NCBI GenBank assembly: GCA_018417955.1 | Contig: JACTVC010000014.1 | Location: forward strand, 1,302,001-1,366,000 | Length of the DNA: 64,000 nucleotides | Direction of reading: 5' to 3' | Source: Laccaria trichodermophora | Taxonomy: Eukaryota > Basidiomycota > Agaricomycetes > Agaricales > Hydnangiaceae | The notes under the pieces: generated by a model | Seen by the model: the letters and a program-made list of their open reading frames with translations, nothing else | What the model was told of the DNA's origin: nothing | The model's database searches: none | Translations under genes and position numbers: made by a program | In this document: in pieces, positions 22,559 through 33,725 of the stretch | How the letters are laid out: each line of letters starts with the position of its first letter | Position numbering within the stretch: position 1 is the stretch's first letter

Positions 22559-23023
22559 ATGCCTCTGCCTCACGACCTGTGTGCCCACATCCAAAACGCA
22601 TTCCGCGCCCGGCACCAAAAAATATCCGTGCACCACAACACCCAAAATCTAGGCATCCTCAACATCCTTCTCCGCTCCGGCTTCATCTCATCCCTCACCC
22701 GCGGAACCATCGCCGCTCCCTCCCCAGCAGACTTTACAAAAGCCAGCGAGTCCCAGCGCCGGATATGGGCCGACCTAAAATACCGCGACGACGAGCCCGT
22801 GCTGAGCAACATGGAGCTCGTCAGCAAACCCAGCAAGAGGATATTCATGGACTTGACAGAGATTAGGCTTATTTGCTCAGGAAGGAGAGCGCAGACTATT
22901 AAGCCTCTTGGAATGGGTGAAGTTGCGGTGGTGAGGACTAAGGACCAGGAGAATGAGTGGTTGGAGGCGAGGGAGGCGTTGAGCTTGAAGATACCTGGCG
23001 AGGTGATTTGCAGAGCACGGTAG
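22559..23023 (+). CDS. MRPS8: mitochondrial small-subunit ribosomal protein uS8m
   Basis: A 154-residue intronless protein of the uS8 family, a core protein of the mitochondrial ribosomal small subunit that binds the central domain of the small rRNA. Evidence: N-terminal MPLPHDLCAHIQNAFRARHQ, LGILNILLRSGFISSLTRG, the fungal insertion with RRIWADLKYRD, and the conserved S8 C-terminal part MDLTEIRLICSGRRAQTIKP through LGMGEVAVV and LSLKIPGEVICRAR. The length and the gap positions are those of fungal mitochondrial S8. The gene sits between two copies of the transporter 5' flank and two inverted copies of the UBP2 end, yet the coding frame is intact. Confidence 0.92.
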   Translation: MPLPHDLCAHIQNAFRARHQKISVHHNTQNLGILNILLRSGFISSLTRGTIAAPSPADFTKASESQRRIWADLKYRDDEPVLSNMELVSKPSKRIFMDLTEIRLICSGRRAQTIKPLGMGEVAVVRTKDQENEWLEAREALSLKIPGEVICRAR

Positions 23024-23089
23024 CTGGTGAGTAGCGAAGTGCTACTGCTTTTTCGCTGGTGTTCCGCTCACCTGGCGGTATGCTAGCAG

Positions 23090-23345
23090 TTACATGGGGT
23101 CCTTTACTACTAATATATACAACTATTGCGATGCGAAAACTGTCAGCTATAGAATATAGGACGGCGTTGTCCCACAGAAAAGGAGAACAAGTAGTCCATT
23201 TTGTGCTGTCCAAGCCATCAACCTTTGTGCAAAATTTAAATATATTTGGGACGCGTTTACAATCAGGAGTCAGAGCTTGATGCCTGAAGGATGTTGACCG
23301 GGTCACGGACTCGCGTCATGGCAGTGGAAGTTATCATAGCAAGTC
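23090..23345 (-). pseudogene. 5' remnant of a DMT transporter gene (array copy 3)
   Basis: The sequence 23149-23345 repeats the promoter/5' region of transporter copy 2 (22199-22380) in direct orientation with substitutions and small indels. Upstream bases 23090-23148 may be the beginning of a decayed first exon but no protein similarity survives. It marks the right end of the transporter array. Confidence 0.6.
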
Positions 23346-23423
23346 AGTAACGATTGACACATTCTAATGCTACAGATAATATAAAAGTCCCAAAAACGTG
23401 CTCTCATAATCATCATAGGTCTA

Positions 23424-26400
23424 TCATTGTGGAAGCATCGAATCGTCTGACGGTATCAACCACGTCTGAACCTTTACGTGCAAAGACAAGCTAAGAAAAA
23501 GAGGGTTCGTCAAAAGAAGGGTTGCATGGGAAAAAGGAATCGAATCTCATACCAGGTAAGGATTCGCTGTAGATCCAGTTGTATCCGCAAGAACTTCATC
23601 TTTCGAAACGACTGTGACGTCGGAGTCGTTGTATTTGAACCACGAATCAGGCTGGTCTGGGAGATGTCGCGAATAGAAAAAGTAGTGGCCCCACGATGGC
23701 GAAGATCCACGATGGATAAAAACAGAGGTAAGCTCGTACGGAACTTCACAGCTGTCTTGCCAAAGAGTCTCCAGCTCTTCCTTGAGAGAATTCACCCGAG
23801 CGCGTAGTTGGTCAATCTCTGCATTTATCCGGCCTTGTTCGTTTTGCAACTCGTGAAGAAGATCATCGTCTACGCCTGGCAACGCAGCCTCTTGCAAACC
23901 AGCCAAGAATTTACTTGTATGATCAAGGGCAGTAACAAACGAAGCATCCTGCTTCAAACCCTTGTCAATAGCGGAAATCTCTCAGTTGAACTGAATGAGC
24001 CCCTAACCTTGCCTTCCAGAAGAAGCCTAACCCGGTCCCTGGACGCATTAAGCTCAGTTTGAATCCCTTTCGACTTGGCCTTTTTCTCCGGGTTGGCGTT
24101 GTCCATGAATCGATCCATGTAGATAGTTTCTCCGAACTTCACATACGCTTGTGATTTGTATGGCTGGAGGGTGTCTCGGTTGAATTGGACCCTCTATATA
24201 GCGTGTCAACCATAACGGGGAATGCCAATTAAAGTGTCACACGCACCTGAAGTTGAATTTGTAGCAAAGGGGGCAGATCGACCAGGGAAACCTCCATTCT
24301 GGCTTTGCCGCCTTCGTAATCAACGACATCGTCAAAATACCCACTCAGTCCATCGTAAATGTCGACCCCATCGTTCGTAACATTGACAGGCAGATGGGAA
24401 AACAAATCTTCCTTTTCGTGAATTGAAGGCCGGTTTCGTTGAGCCCCAGTGCCAGTTAGACGTTGTCGGATTTTCCCATAGAAAAGCCTAATGGACACTT
24501 TAGGTTATAAGAGACGACATTACAGAGACGATAGTACCTTTTGACCACGCTCGTCTTCTCTGCACTCTCTCCATCGCTCACACCATCAAATTTCAGGAGA
24601 GCCGTTTCAATTTGGAACATGCAATTGTCCATGCATTCAGCAACATCATGTTGTTTGCCTATCAATCCATCTCAAGTTAGCAATCAAGAATCTTCGGGCA
24701 AAGACAGTTTGAAATACCAAACATCATGGTAGAATCATTGACTTCGCGCTTTCGCGGAGGAAGCGGGGGCTTAGCCTCTGGCGCAGGAGTCCCTCCCATA
24801 TCGACATCCCCGTCTTTATCAGCGGCCTTGGACGTCGAAGCTTCCGAAATGGGTGCCAAATTCTCCTTGTCGATCAACAGTGGCGAGCTAGAGCGCCTGG
24901 TGGGAGAAGGAACCATCACGTAATCATCTTTGTCCTTTGGCGACGAAACAATTGGACTATCGACGTCCATCGAGCTACGCTGACGATCAATATCGCGCGG
25001 TCGTTTCCCAAGAACGGTACTAGATGACCTTGGTGGTGATTGTGATTGTGCTGGGACACGCGAGGGCCCATCGTCAACTAAGGTAGCGTCAGTATCGTTA
25101 GAGGAGTCTGTTCCCCCTTTGTCAGCCTCATCTTCCTCCTCGTCTCTTGACGTCACAAGGGCTAGTTTCGCCAGATCAATCGTGGGCGTGACGGCCGCAG
25201 ACTCGCAGTACTCGAGGTTGAAAAACAGCTCTGCAAGTTGGTTGATAACTGAGCAGGGCGTGTGTGAGCGATATCCAACAAGCAGACTGCTGACAAGTCA
25301 TACATTTTCTTGATCGAACGATTTCCCGTCGTGTTACAAGTCTGCCACCAACTCTATGGCGCTTGAGGTCAGCATCAGAGAATTTCTCGTCGTCGATTGA
25401 TTCTAGATCCAGCTTAGACATGACTTGGACTGCGTCTCGAAGATCTTTGATGGTATAGAAATACTGCAAAAACCTCAAAAATCGCAAACCGAGGAGAAGA
25501 TGTTCATTGACAAACCTGCAGAAGTGAATTGAGGTAGCAGGTATTTCCCAACTGATTGAGGCCACGCGGAAGGTCGGCGCGAGTAGGTGCCACGATATCA
25601 CCAGCTGCAGGTTCTAATTAATTTTGATGTAAAGGCCAAAAAAAAAATTCACATACGATCTTGACCGGAATTCAAAAATTGCCGCAAGCGCTCGCTATCT
25701 CGAACTTCAGCAATAACGGTCATAGCTTCACGCATTTTATCAATCTGCGAAGGGGTCTCCTCGAGCTAAACCAACCAAATGAGCACACCTTCATCCCAAC
25801 AAACTGAAACACCCACCCTCATGGTGAACACCGTTATGAGCATATGGTCATCAACATCCTTAGGAATCTCAAGGGTATCATACGCCCGGTCTGGGTTCAT
25901 ATACTTATTCTTACCCGCCTCCCAAACCTTCTTCAACTGAACGCTTCCACGGGCTTCAGCCAGAATTCTGAAAGCCTCGTTGGCCTTTCGGTGGAGCTCA
26001 GAGCCGTTGTTATGATCCCGCCAAGACCGCTTCACACAGTCCTTCCACGCATTCTCAACAAACTCGTCGGGTATCTCGTCGTCATAGTCCACGGAGAGCA
26101 GGCCATCCGGACCAAACCCGAGGGTACTAGCTGCATTTTCCAGGTCGTCAGTTGTGAACCGATCCCTCGACCGTTCCATCACGAGGAGATCCTGGAGTTG
26201 AGTCGGGCAACTTCCAAAGTCTTGGAAAACTTTCAGCAGTTTTGTGAGATGCGTGAAATATAAAATGGTATTGGCGGGATCGCAACGACATTGTGCGAGA
26301 TACGCAAAGGCAAGGAGATCTTATATGCAGCGTGAGCATACTCATCATTTTGAAGAAGTGTTGGAAACTTACCAGGAGAAAAAGTAGTGGGTGTCAAGCC

Positions 26401-28409
26401 GAAAGTACTCCAAGAATCAGGAAGGGCGCGAACCGCCTCAAGGAGGGGATCCGTAAGCTCACCGCGAGGAACTGAAAAAGAAATTTAGAATAAAATAACC
26501 TGGAAACTCTCCAACCCACTTTGCACCGGATGCGCGCCAATAGCAGTCTGATACATCTCCCTTGCACTGTCAATCTGCACGGTACCAGTGGTTGGTTGAT
26601 TCGGATAGTGATCTTTGAGGTGTTGAGCTACAAGAAAGTAATGAGACCATAAAGAAAAAGAGTCAGCGGAGAGTAAGACATACGATTATTACGTTTGAAG
26701 TCGGCTAGCCAAGCATTAACCTCCACCCAAGCGCGTAGGAGTTTGCGTCGATTTTGAACCCCTTCGGGTGTTGACGGGTCTGTGGTGGGCGGATTCAAGG
26801 TTTGATCGTCCGACTGCTCATAAAAGCCCAAAATTTCAAAAATACGCTTCCTGTTGTCTAAAGGTCAAAAAGAGGCGGCGAGAATGATCGAATATCTTCG
26901 ACATACGTGTTTGTATTCCATCCGAGCTTGGACCTGAACCCACTGCTTCCTATCTTTATCAGGCGGTTGTCGCCTTTCCACAGCTTGTTTTCGACCGCTC
27001 TGTGATTGATAAGAGAAGAAAAGAACCCTAAATTTGAATTTCGCTCACAGCAAAAGAGTCTCCAAGGACAAAACGACGGAGAGTTCCCCAGTTTTGCCAA
27101 CGATAGGGTTGTTCTTTTTGCCACGAACAAACTCCTCAAAGTGTTTTCGCGGGATAACGCCAGGAATAACGCCAGACGCAACGACGTAAAGAGAGCACTG
27201 ACAACAAACGTACAGGTCCAGTAGCTTGCCCTCACTCTCCGTGTCCATAGGGTTTTCAGCCTCTCCCAGACTTTCAACATTGATCTCGTCCATGACAATA
27301 GTCCCGTTGCGTCGTTTCTGTTTTATGTTCTCCAACGACTGCCATTCATCCTCGCGGAGAGGTGGCGTCAATTTATGAGAGTCAACGGCTTTTGGGTATT
27401 TGTGGAAATGATGTGTCTTGTTGGCAGCTCCAAACGAGTGATCGACGTCATCGATACAAGAATGCGCCTTTCTGCGCCTGTTTTGATCGGGAAGGGGAAA
27501 TTGATCCTCTCGAAACGAGGCAGCGAGCGGAGGAGAGACGGACGACGCCTTCCAGCTAAGGATGACCCAGCCATTCTCTCTCGGGCAGTAATGTGCGTTT
27601 GGATGTGGCACCGACGTGCGAATTTCGTCCTCAGTCGGAGGAGGGGCGTTAGGGGATGGCTCGTGTAAGGTCGATTGAGAACTGGCAGTACTGGATATTG
27701 AGTGGTCGCGATGGTGGCCTAGAGAAGACGTTGAGTGGGATGAAGTTAGCTGCCCCATGATATTCGCAGAGGCAACGTTCACGCAGAACAACGAATGGTT
27801 TGTGTCATGCAGATGCTCCGCAAGAACAGGCGGAAGCATGCCTGGACCTGGACGGTTATTCCTCTCGCGTTCCGCAGGGTTCCACCAATTATCCTCCTCA
27901 AAGTTCCTTCTTCCATCAATAGCTACTTCTGTGTTCCTGCGGTAGTCGCTCCCATCGCCATACCCGCCCGACCTCATCCACTCCGTGGTGGAGGTAGTCG
28001 TATCATGCCATGTCGCAGGCCACTGGGTCTGGGACCAGGATGCTTCGGCGCTCCCCCAATTGTGCGGTTCATCCGGAGGTATAAGATCTGGCGGCAAATC
28101 GTCGTCTTCGTCAATGGGCTCCTCGGTTACGAGTTCAGGTTCGCGAAAACCTGGGGAAGTGAACGCCGGAGATCCGTAGCGTGGAGGTGCGGTAGTCTTT
28201 GGGGGTGCATGGTAGGAAGTGTATGCAGAACCAAGTGGCTTGGATGGACGTGTAGGGAGGGGAGGTTTTTGGGAGTGTGTTGTGCCATAGAAAGTGGAAG
28301 GAGGAATGGGGCTGATGTTGAGAACTGGTGTGCTCGGCCTCTGTGCAGAAGGTGCGCCTGGGGTAGGCAAAGGACGTCTAGGCTTTGGTGGTTCCGAATT
28401 ATTATCCAT
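23424..28409 (-). CDS. UBP2: ubiquitin-specific protease, UBP2/USP25-28 type
   Basis: Large deubiquitinase of the family of yeast Ubp2, which opposes Rsp5-type ligases. A long Pro/Ser-rich N-terminal part (28409 to about 27560) begins MDNNSEPPKPRRPLPTPGAP; the frame stays open 76 codons farther upstream, but this Met starts the low-complexity part and is preferred. Then come helical regions (EIPKDVDDHMLITVFTMR near 25850), the Cys box PRGLNQLGNTCYLNSLLQYF (catalytic Cys, split by the intron near 25510), KQHDVAECMDNCMFQIE (about 24650), YMDRFMDNANPEKKAKSKG, and the His box WGHYFFYSRHLP with WFKYNDSDVTVV (about 23650). The last exon (23424-23474) codes LVFARKGSDVVDTVRRFDAS. At least twelve exons. 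All catalytic residues are present. Confidence 0.92.
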
Positions 28410-28673
28410 GTTGGTCTGCTCGTCGATTCTCAAGGCTAACTCAGGGTATCCAAACTTGATGTGCCACAGAGGGCGATCGATATGCGTATGAGCGTCAAGA
28501 TATCGTGTTTGATACGGGTATTGCTGTCCCAGATGCCAATGTCGTTTAGTTTTTGACTTTACTGGATCTTTTGTTTGCTTGTCGTCTTTGTTGACGACGA
28601 GGACGATGCAAGGTCGATGTTCCTGTGTCGGTCTCAATCTATCGCTTACGTCACCACTACTATGTACAGCTAT

Positions 28674-30001
28674 CTATTGTGCAACCTTTACGACTAGCTT
28701 GCCTGTTGTCTTTCCTCCAGTCAAATCTCGCTGTGCTTTTTGTACTCCCTCCGCAGTGAACGGGTATTCTTCAAATACCGCAATCTTAAGCGCTCCCTTC
28801 GCTACCAGTTCAAACAGCTTGTGGCTATAGTACGCACTCTCCTCGGGCGTGTACACATAGTTGGACAGTCTGTGGGTTGTCAGTCTTCCATCTCTCTCCA
28901 AGTTGATGAATAGCTTACGATGGTCGTAGCAGTCTCAAGTTCTTCTCTGCCAACCTCAACACCGAAAAGGGTTCCACAGCACCAGAAGCATTACCCACTG
29001 ACACTATAGTCCCTTTGCGCTTGATGAGCTTGAAGTTATTATCAAACCTTCCAAGCATCAACTCGAGAACCATAACAAAGACGAAAAAAACCTACGTGTC
29101 CTTTCCAACGCCATCAAAGACAGCGTCTACACCCACTCCATTCGTGAGTTCCAGCACCCTCTTCACCGTGTCCTCTACAGGGTAAAGAATAACATGATCA
29201 GCTCCGTTCGCCTTGGCAAGCTCCGCCTTTGCCGGTGTCGAGGTCGTCCCAATGACGGTAGCCCCAACGTTCTTCGCCAGCTGGGTGAGCAAGAGACCCA
29301 GACCCCCTGCAGCGGTATGAATGAGTATGGTATCGCCCTTCTTGACGGGGTACGCCTCCTCAACGAAACTGACGGCCGTCAATCCTTGAAGCAACGCTGC
29401 TGCTGCAGTGCGCGTCGAAACGGAGTCGGGGACAGGGCTAACGACGCTCCACGGAACTGAGATATACTCCGCGAAAGATTCATTGTAACCCTAGCAAGCG
29501 AACGTCACTCGTCTGCCCATGGAAAGAATATGAAAGTACCCACGCTAGCGACCTTTCCGCCAACGACGAAGCCTTGTTTCTTGTAAGTCTCGTTTTGTAG
29601 CACCTTCTCGTCGGTAGGAAGCGCCACGATGATTCCAGCGGTCTCTTTCCCTAGTACAGCCGGGAATTTCTCGAACTTGTACAGTCCAGCGCTATTATGT
29701 TCAACTTAGCTAGAGTCCCAACACTGAAGTCCATTGGTCCTCACCGGAAGTAGGTATCAATAAAGTTGACCCCCCCATACTCGACCTTTGGTGTGATCAG
29801 GTATCACGGAAGAGCAATGTTAGATCTTATCGCACTTTGATAACAATGTCGGCGGGGTTCTGCTTTGGAAAGGGACGGGTCGTCTTCTCTATGACCTCGA
29901 TGGCTCCAGTCTGTCGCGTCGTATTAAGAAAATCTCGATATCTTGAGTTGAAGACTTACATGCGGAATAGTGATAGCTTCAACAGTAGCAGGCAGCGACA
30001 T
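28674..30001 (-). CDS. ZTA1: NADPH:quinone oxidoreductase, zeta-crystallin type
   Basis: Medium-chain dehydrogenase/reductase that reduces quinones with NADPH, without zinc. Start MSLPATVEAITIPH at 30001, then an exon coding TGAIEVIEKTTRPFPKQNPA and GGVNFIDTYFR. The nucleotide-binding core (about 29100-29390) shows GLTAVSFVEEAYPVKKGDTI, HTAAGGLGLLLTQLAKNVGA (the AAGGxG turn), and GADHVILYPVEDTVKRVLEL. The last exon ends with FEEYPFTAEGVQKAQRDLTG, GGKTTGKLVVKV and stop TAG 28674-28676. Zinc-binding Cys residues of alcohol dehydrogenases are absent, as expected. About seven short exons. Convergence with the UBP2 promoter region leaves about 260 bp between them. Confidence 0.9.
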
Positions 30002-30129
30002 AGTTAGTTGGGGAGTGATGGAACAAAGACTAGCTTACACCGTCTCTGATTTATCATCCACGATAACTAATAATGGCGCTTGCTCACGCAACGTAGAACC
30101 TAATCCTCGTGGTATACATTTTATCCTAT

Positions 30130-31395
30130 CTATCCCCATACCTCAAGCGCGTCAATCACCGTTTGGTAGATAAGCGTGATCTGCGCGTCCCGCTGCACCA
30201 TTCCCGGCCTCTGCTCTCTCAGCGAATCCACCTCCTGAGCGACGCAGTCCCCAGCCAACTCGGGAGGCAGCGGTCCTAGAGGCGAGGTTGGGAGCACAGT
30301 GGACGGGGAAGGAGAAGCGGGTGGCGCAAGGAGATTTAAACTTCGAAGGAGAGATGAAATCGCGATGAACGATCCTGTACGCCCAATGCCCGCAGAGCAC
30401 CCAACGATGATAGGGGGATCAGGATCAACGTCAGGTGACTGTCCAACAAGAGAGGTATCACGGTTCGTCTCATCGACCAAACGAAGAAACGCGAGAAGGC
30501 TTGCGCGGTCTTCTGTCTCCGGAACGCCGTGGTCTGGCCAGGACGTGTATAGCAGGTGACGGAACACTATTCTCTCCTCGTTATGTTCACCGTACCTCTC
30601 CTCATCCACACCTTCATCCACCTCCATATCTTCAAATGAACCTGCGCTGACGTCCGAGGGTGGATGCGCGACGGGGACAATAGCCACCGTGCTTTGAACA
30701 CAATGCGCCTCTTCAAACGCCCGGGAATCAATCAGAGTAACCTTGAGCGCAGGCGCCTGAGATCCATGTTCCACAGGAATAATCATCGACTTCCCAACTT
30801 CGTCCGGGAAATACGCATGCGCCTTCCTTCGCCCACTTTCCACATTCTGAGTAAGCTGGACAACAGTCCTCACGCGGCCCCACCGCGAAGAAGCATGCGA
30901 ACCACCCCCGAGCAGATGATCTGGGGGACGCGTGCTTGGCTGTAAAATAACGCTGAGAAACGCATGAGAGGTATAAGGCAACGGAGCCTGCGCGGCAATC
31001 CACCACTTCTGTCCGAATCGCTCCAATACCCAGCTAGCGTGGAGATACCTGCCCTCTTCTCCAACAAGGACACGGGTGCGATCGTACGGCTCCAGATCAA
31101 GATAGCGGTTCTTGGGTAGGTGTTCTACTTGACACCCCGTCAGAATAGTATAGTGCTCGTCAGCATCACCACGTCCTGGTTTCGGATGACGCAAAGAGGC
31201 GATGAACTGGCTCGCGCGTGAAGCGTGTGTAGTAGTAGGCTGGGGGGCAACATCTGCTTTCCTAGACGCCGATCGGGCAGCTTCGCGTTTGGATTCCCGT
31301 TCGCGTAGAACAGCAACGACGCGACGGAGGTGTTGAAGCGTGATCGAGGCGGAAAGCCACGCCGGGATCTCCTTCGAGATGGGCGTCGAGGACAT
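30130..31395 (-). CDS. protein tyrosine phosphatase with altered signature
   Basis: Intronless 421-residue classical PTP. Landmarks in order: LPKNRYLDLEPYDRTRV (phosphotyrosine-recognition loop), WWIAAQAPLPYTSHAF, TVVQLTQNVESGRRKAHAYF, TSWPDHGVP (WPD loop with the general-acid Asp), VGCSAGIGRTGSFIA (P-loop with nucleophilic Cys and Arg) and QRDAQITLIYQTV (Q-loop). The usual HC of the P-loop is GC here (GGG codon at 30400-30402). Catalytic Cys, Arg, Asp and Gln are all kept, so activity is likely; the His normally lowers the Cys pKa. The N-terminal 60 residues are a helical, Arg-rich extension. Divergent start 72 bp from the gene at 31468. Confidence 0.9.
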   Translation of the reverse strand: MSSTPISKEIPAWLSASITLQHLRRVVAVLRERESKREAARSASRKADVAPQPTTTHASRASQFIASLRHPKPGRGDADEHYTILTGCQVEHLPKNRYLDLEPYDRTRVLVGEEGRYLHASWVLERFGQKWWIAAQAPLPYTSHAFLSVILQPSTRPPDHLLGGGSHASSRWGRVRTVVQLTQNVESGRRKAHAYFPDEVGKSMIIPVEHGSQAPALKVTLIDSRAFEEAHCVQSTVAIVPVAHPPSDVSAGSFEDMEVDEGVDEERYGEHNEERIVFRHLLYTSWPDHGVPETEDRASLLAFLRLVDETNRDTSLVGQSPDVDPDPPIIVGCSAGIGRTGSFIAISSLLRSLNLLAPPASPSPSTVLPTSPLGPLPPELAGDCVAQEVDSLREQRPGMVQRDAQITLIYQTVIDALEVWG

Positions 31396-31467
31396 TGCTC
31401 TCCATGATCAAGACGACTTGGATAATGAGATGACTTTCCCACGCACTGCTGTTTGTTCTCGACGGCA

Positions 31468-32043
31468 ATGACAAGCGACGATCTTATCACCCTCATTGAC
31501 GAAAACACATCCATCAAGTCCGTCCTCATGCTTTCCCTTGACGTTACAATCTCCAACCCTGTCTCAGAGTTAGCTCGACTCTAGAGAAAGCAACAGGAAA
31601 GAAGCATCTCGTCGATAACAGCCCAGAAACATGTTGGACATCTCAACAAGTGCGTTGCATCCATGCAGAAGGTTTATCGATTTTCTAATTCCCAGATCCA
31701 CTAGGGCCTACCGCAGTTCATCCAACTCGGTTTCCCCGATAAACCCGTTGTTCCTAAGCGCTTGTCTATGACTTTTCAAGGGGGGTTTGTCGGAACCCGA
31801 TGTGTCGTCCAGATACCTCCTCTTGACGGAGCGAAGGACTGGCAGGTTTTGACAAACATATATCCCGAGGACGTCAACCGCCGACAGGTTTTCGATCTGA
31901 AGCCCATCGGAGCTGTCGATTTGGAACGGGGGGTTAGAGGGCTGCGTCTGCTGTTCGATGAGAGCTCAGATTTCTTTGGTAGAATCACGGTGTATGATTT
32001 GAAGATTGAGGGAACGATATGTCTCTCGCAAAAACCCCAATAA
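31468..32043 (+). CDS. NR2C2AP-like protein (discoidin-like fold)
   Basis: Homologue of human nuclear-receptor 2C2-associated protein (TRA16); role in fungi unknown. Three exons, 31468-31517, 31568-31649 and 31705-32043, sum to 471 nt or 156 residues. Landmarks: VSSTLEKATGKKHLVDNSPE, TCWTSQQGLPQFIQLGFP, MTFQGGFVGTRCVVQIPP, IYPEDVNRRQVFDL, and RLLFDESSDFFGRITVYDLK. Order and spacing follow the human protein (KKHLFDQDEETCWNSDQGPS; DATDFFGRVVIYHL). The pattern is that of an F5/8-type discoidin beta-sandwich, so ligand binding rather than catalysis is likely. First intron donor is gtccgt. Confidence 0.88.
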
Positions 32044-32079
32044 ATACCTCCGAATTAAGTAGAATATTCGAAAAATTAG

Positions 32080-33625
32080 CTAGTTGGCATCCGCAACCTT
32101 CCGCAACACTTCCTTCTGTACAGACCTCTGCAGTCGGCGCTTGGAATTACGCCCAGCGGTCGTCATTCTATGGATACGCTCATCCACATCCATAAACTTG
32201 GCTCCGACGTCTACAAACTTGAACGCAGGCCGTCCAGGTTTCTCAAAGATTTGAACAGGTTCCTTGGGCCGCTTGAGGTATTCAGTATCTGGTATCCTGG
32301 GCATAAGCCTTGGTGAGGCCTTCAACTTGTCTCCTCGTTCAACATAGCGCTTCGCCGCAGCTTTAGCATGTTCCAACGATCCTGGTAGAATGGGTTCCTA
32401 GGAGCAAGTCAAGTCAAAAAGACGTGATAGACTTGAGTGGGATTACTTACCCGACCATCCTCTGGTACAGACTCCCAGTAAGAACGTTGATAACGCTGAC
32501 GAGCAGCATCGCGCCGTTCCTCGGCTTCAAGCGTATCAGCTTCATGGACGTCGTATCGAATGGTGTTCACAAAGGACCGTTCGGTTTTATCCGATTGTGA
32601 AGCATTGAGAATGAGCTCCATTCCTTTTGTAAAGCCCGTCTGAATTGGCTTGCCCTAGCAATTCGTCATGATTCAGCAAGAGAATCCAAACGAAGGAGAG
32701 ACAGAGGAATCTTCAGATGGGGTTGAAAACGGTTTAACCAGTTTCCAGGCGTATGTAAGGTCACCCAGATGATCTTCCGTTCGCGAATGAAGTAATGGCT
32801 CATCACAGCAAGCCGGGAAGGTATGAGGATATGTAAACAAAGACTAACCTCCTAAACCATCATGAAACAACGAGATGAGAGGTCAGTTGCCAGAGTTTCT
32901 TATATGTGACAAATATCTACCTGTCAGGTATAAATTTGGTCAGTGACCTGATGAGAAACCACGAGATTAGGAGCAAAAGGATCAGATATGTTGAAGTTGT
33001 AACCATGAGAATCGATATCGATTGTCTTCAAGACTAATCGTTTGTACTCGTCATAGATTGAAAGAAACCGATCGAACACCGACCTTTTTCCAAGCCTCCT
33101 CAAGTCCTTTCAGGCGTAGTATAGCATCAACGCGCTTGAGACTCATGCCATAGCGTTGCGAAAGTTCCCTGACGCTAAACTCGTCAGGATTGCTCATGAA
33201 GAGCTTATACATCTCGCTCCGTTGCCTGTCCGTTATAGGCGGCGGAGGCTTGAACGAAGGGTTCATAGGAAACGGCTATGAGTCCATGTCAGCCTCCTCA
33301 TTGTCCTCCAAGAAAAACACAAGACGAACTCAACTATTTGTCCACCGATCCAATTCTGGGGCTTCGCATACTTGTACTTTTCACCAATTTCCTCCATAAA
33401 CTTTTTATAAGTAGGCCCCTCTTTCTCATCGTCGCCCTGAGAGCGCTCGTCTCTTGCCTGGAAAGGCTCCTCCTTCGTTTTGAGCGCAGCCAAGGCTTCT
33501 GCTTCTTCAGGTGTTGGAGGCGTAGGTCCAAGTTCCGAGAAGCGAGACGCGGAAGATGCAATGCCTCGAGAGGTGCTTGGGAGGCATGGTCGGAGGGCTG
33601 GCACCAGACGAAGGGAGGAGAGCAT
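32080..33625 (-). CDS. mitochondrial ribosomal small-subunit protein mS45 (Bot1)
   Basis: Fungal 'eukaryotic mitochondrial regulator' family, a structural protein of the mitochondrial small ribosomal subunit. Starts with a mitochondrial presequence (MLSSLRLVPALRPCLPSTSR, Arg-rich, no acids), then EGPTYKKFMEEIGEKYKYAK, KPQNWIGG, then MNPSFKPPPPITDRQRSEMY, LFMSNPDEFSVRELSQRYGM and SLKRVDAILRLKGLEEAWKK (a helix-turn-helix-like block that defines the family), ending in the exons 32409-32621 and 32080-32376 with KFVDVGAKFMDVDERI. Five or more exons. Divergent start 100 bp from the FAM86-type gene. Confidence 0.88.
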
Positions 33626-33725
33626 TTAGAAAACTTGACAGCGAGAAAAATTTGAGGGATTTTGGATACGGTCACATGACTTTGCTTTACGGCCGGTTTG
33701 AAGCGCGATCTTTGAATTCACCGTC

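Noticed and set aside
27795..28439. 214-codon plus-strand open frame
   Set aside because: Antisense to the low-complexity N-terminal exon of UBP2; composition is that of a shadow frame.
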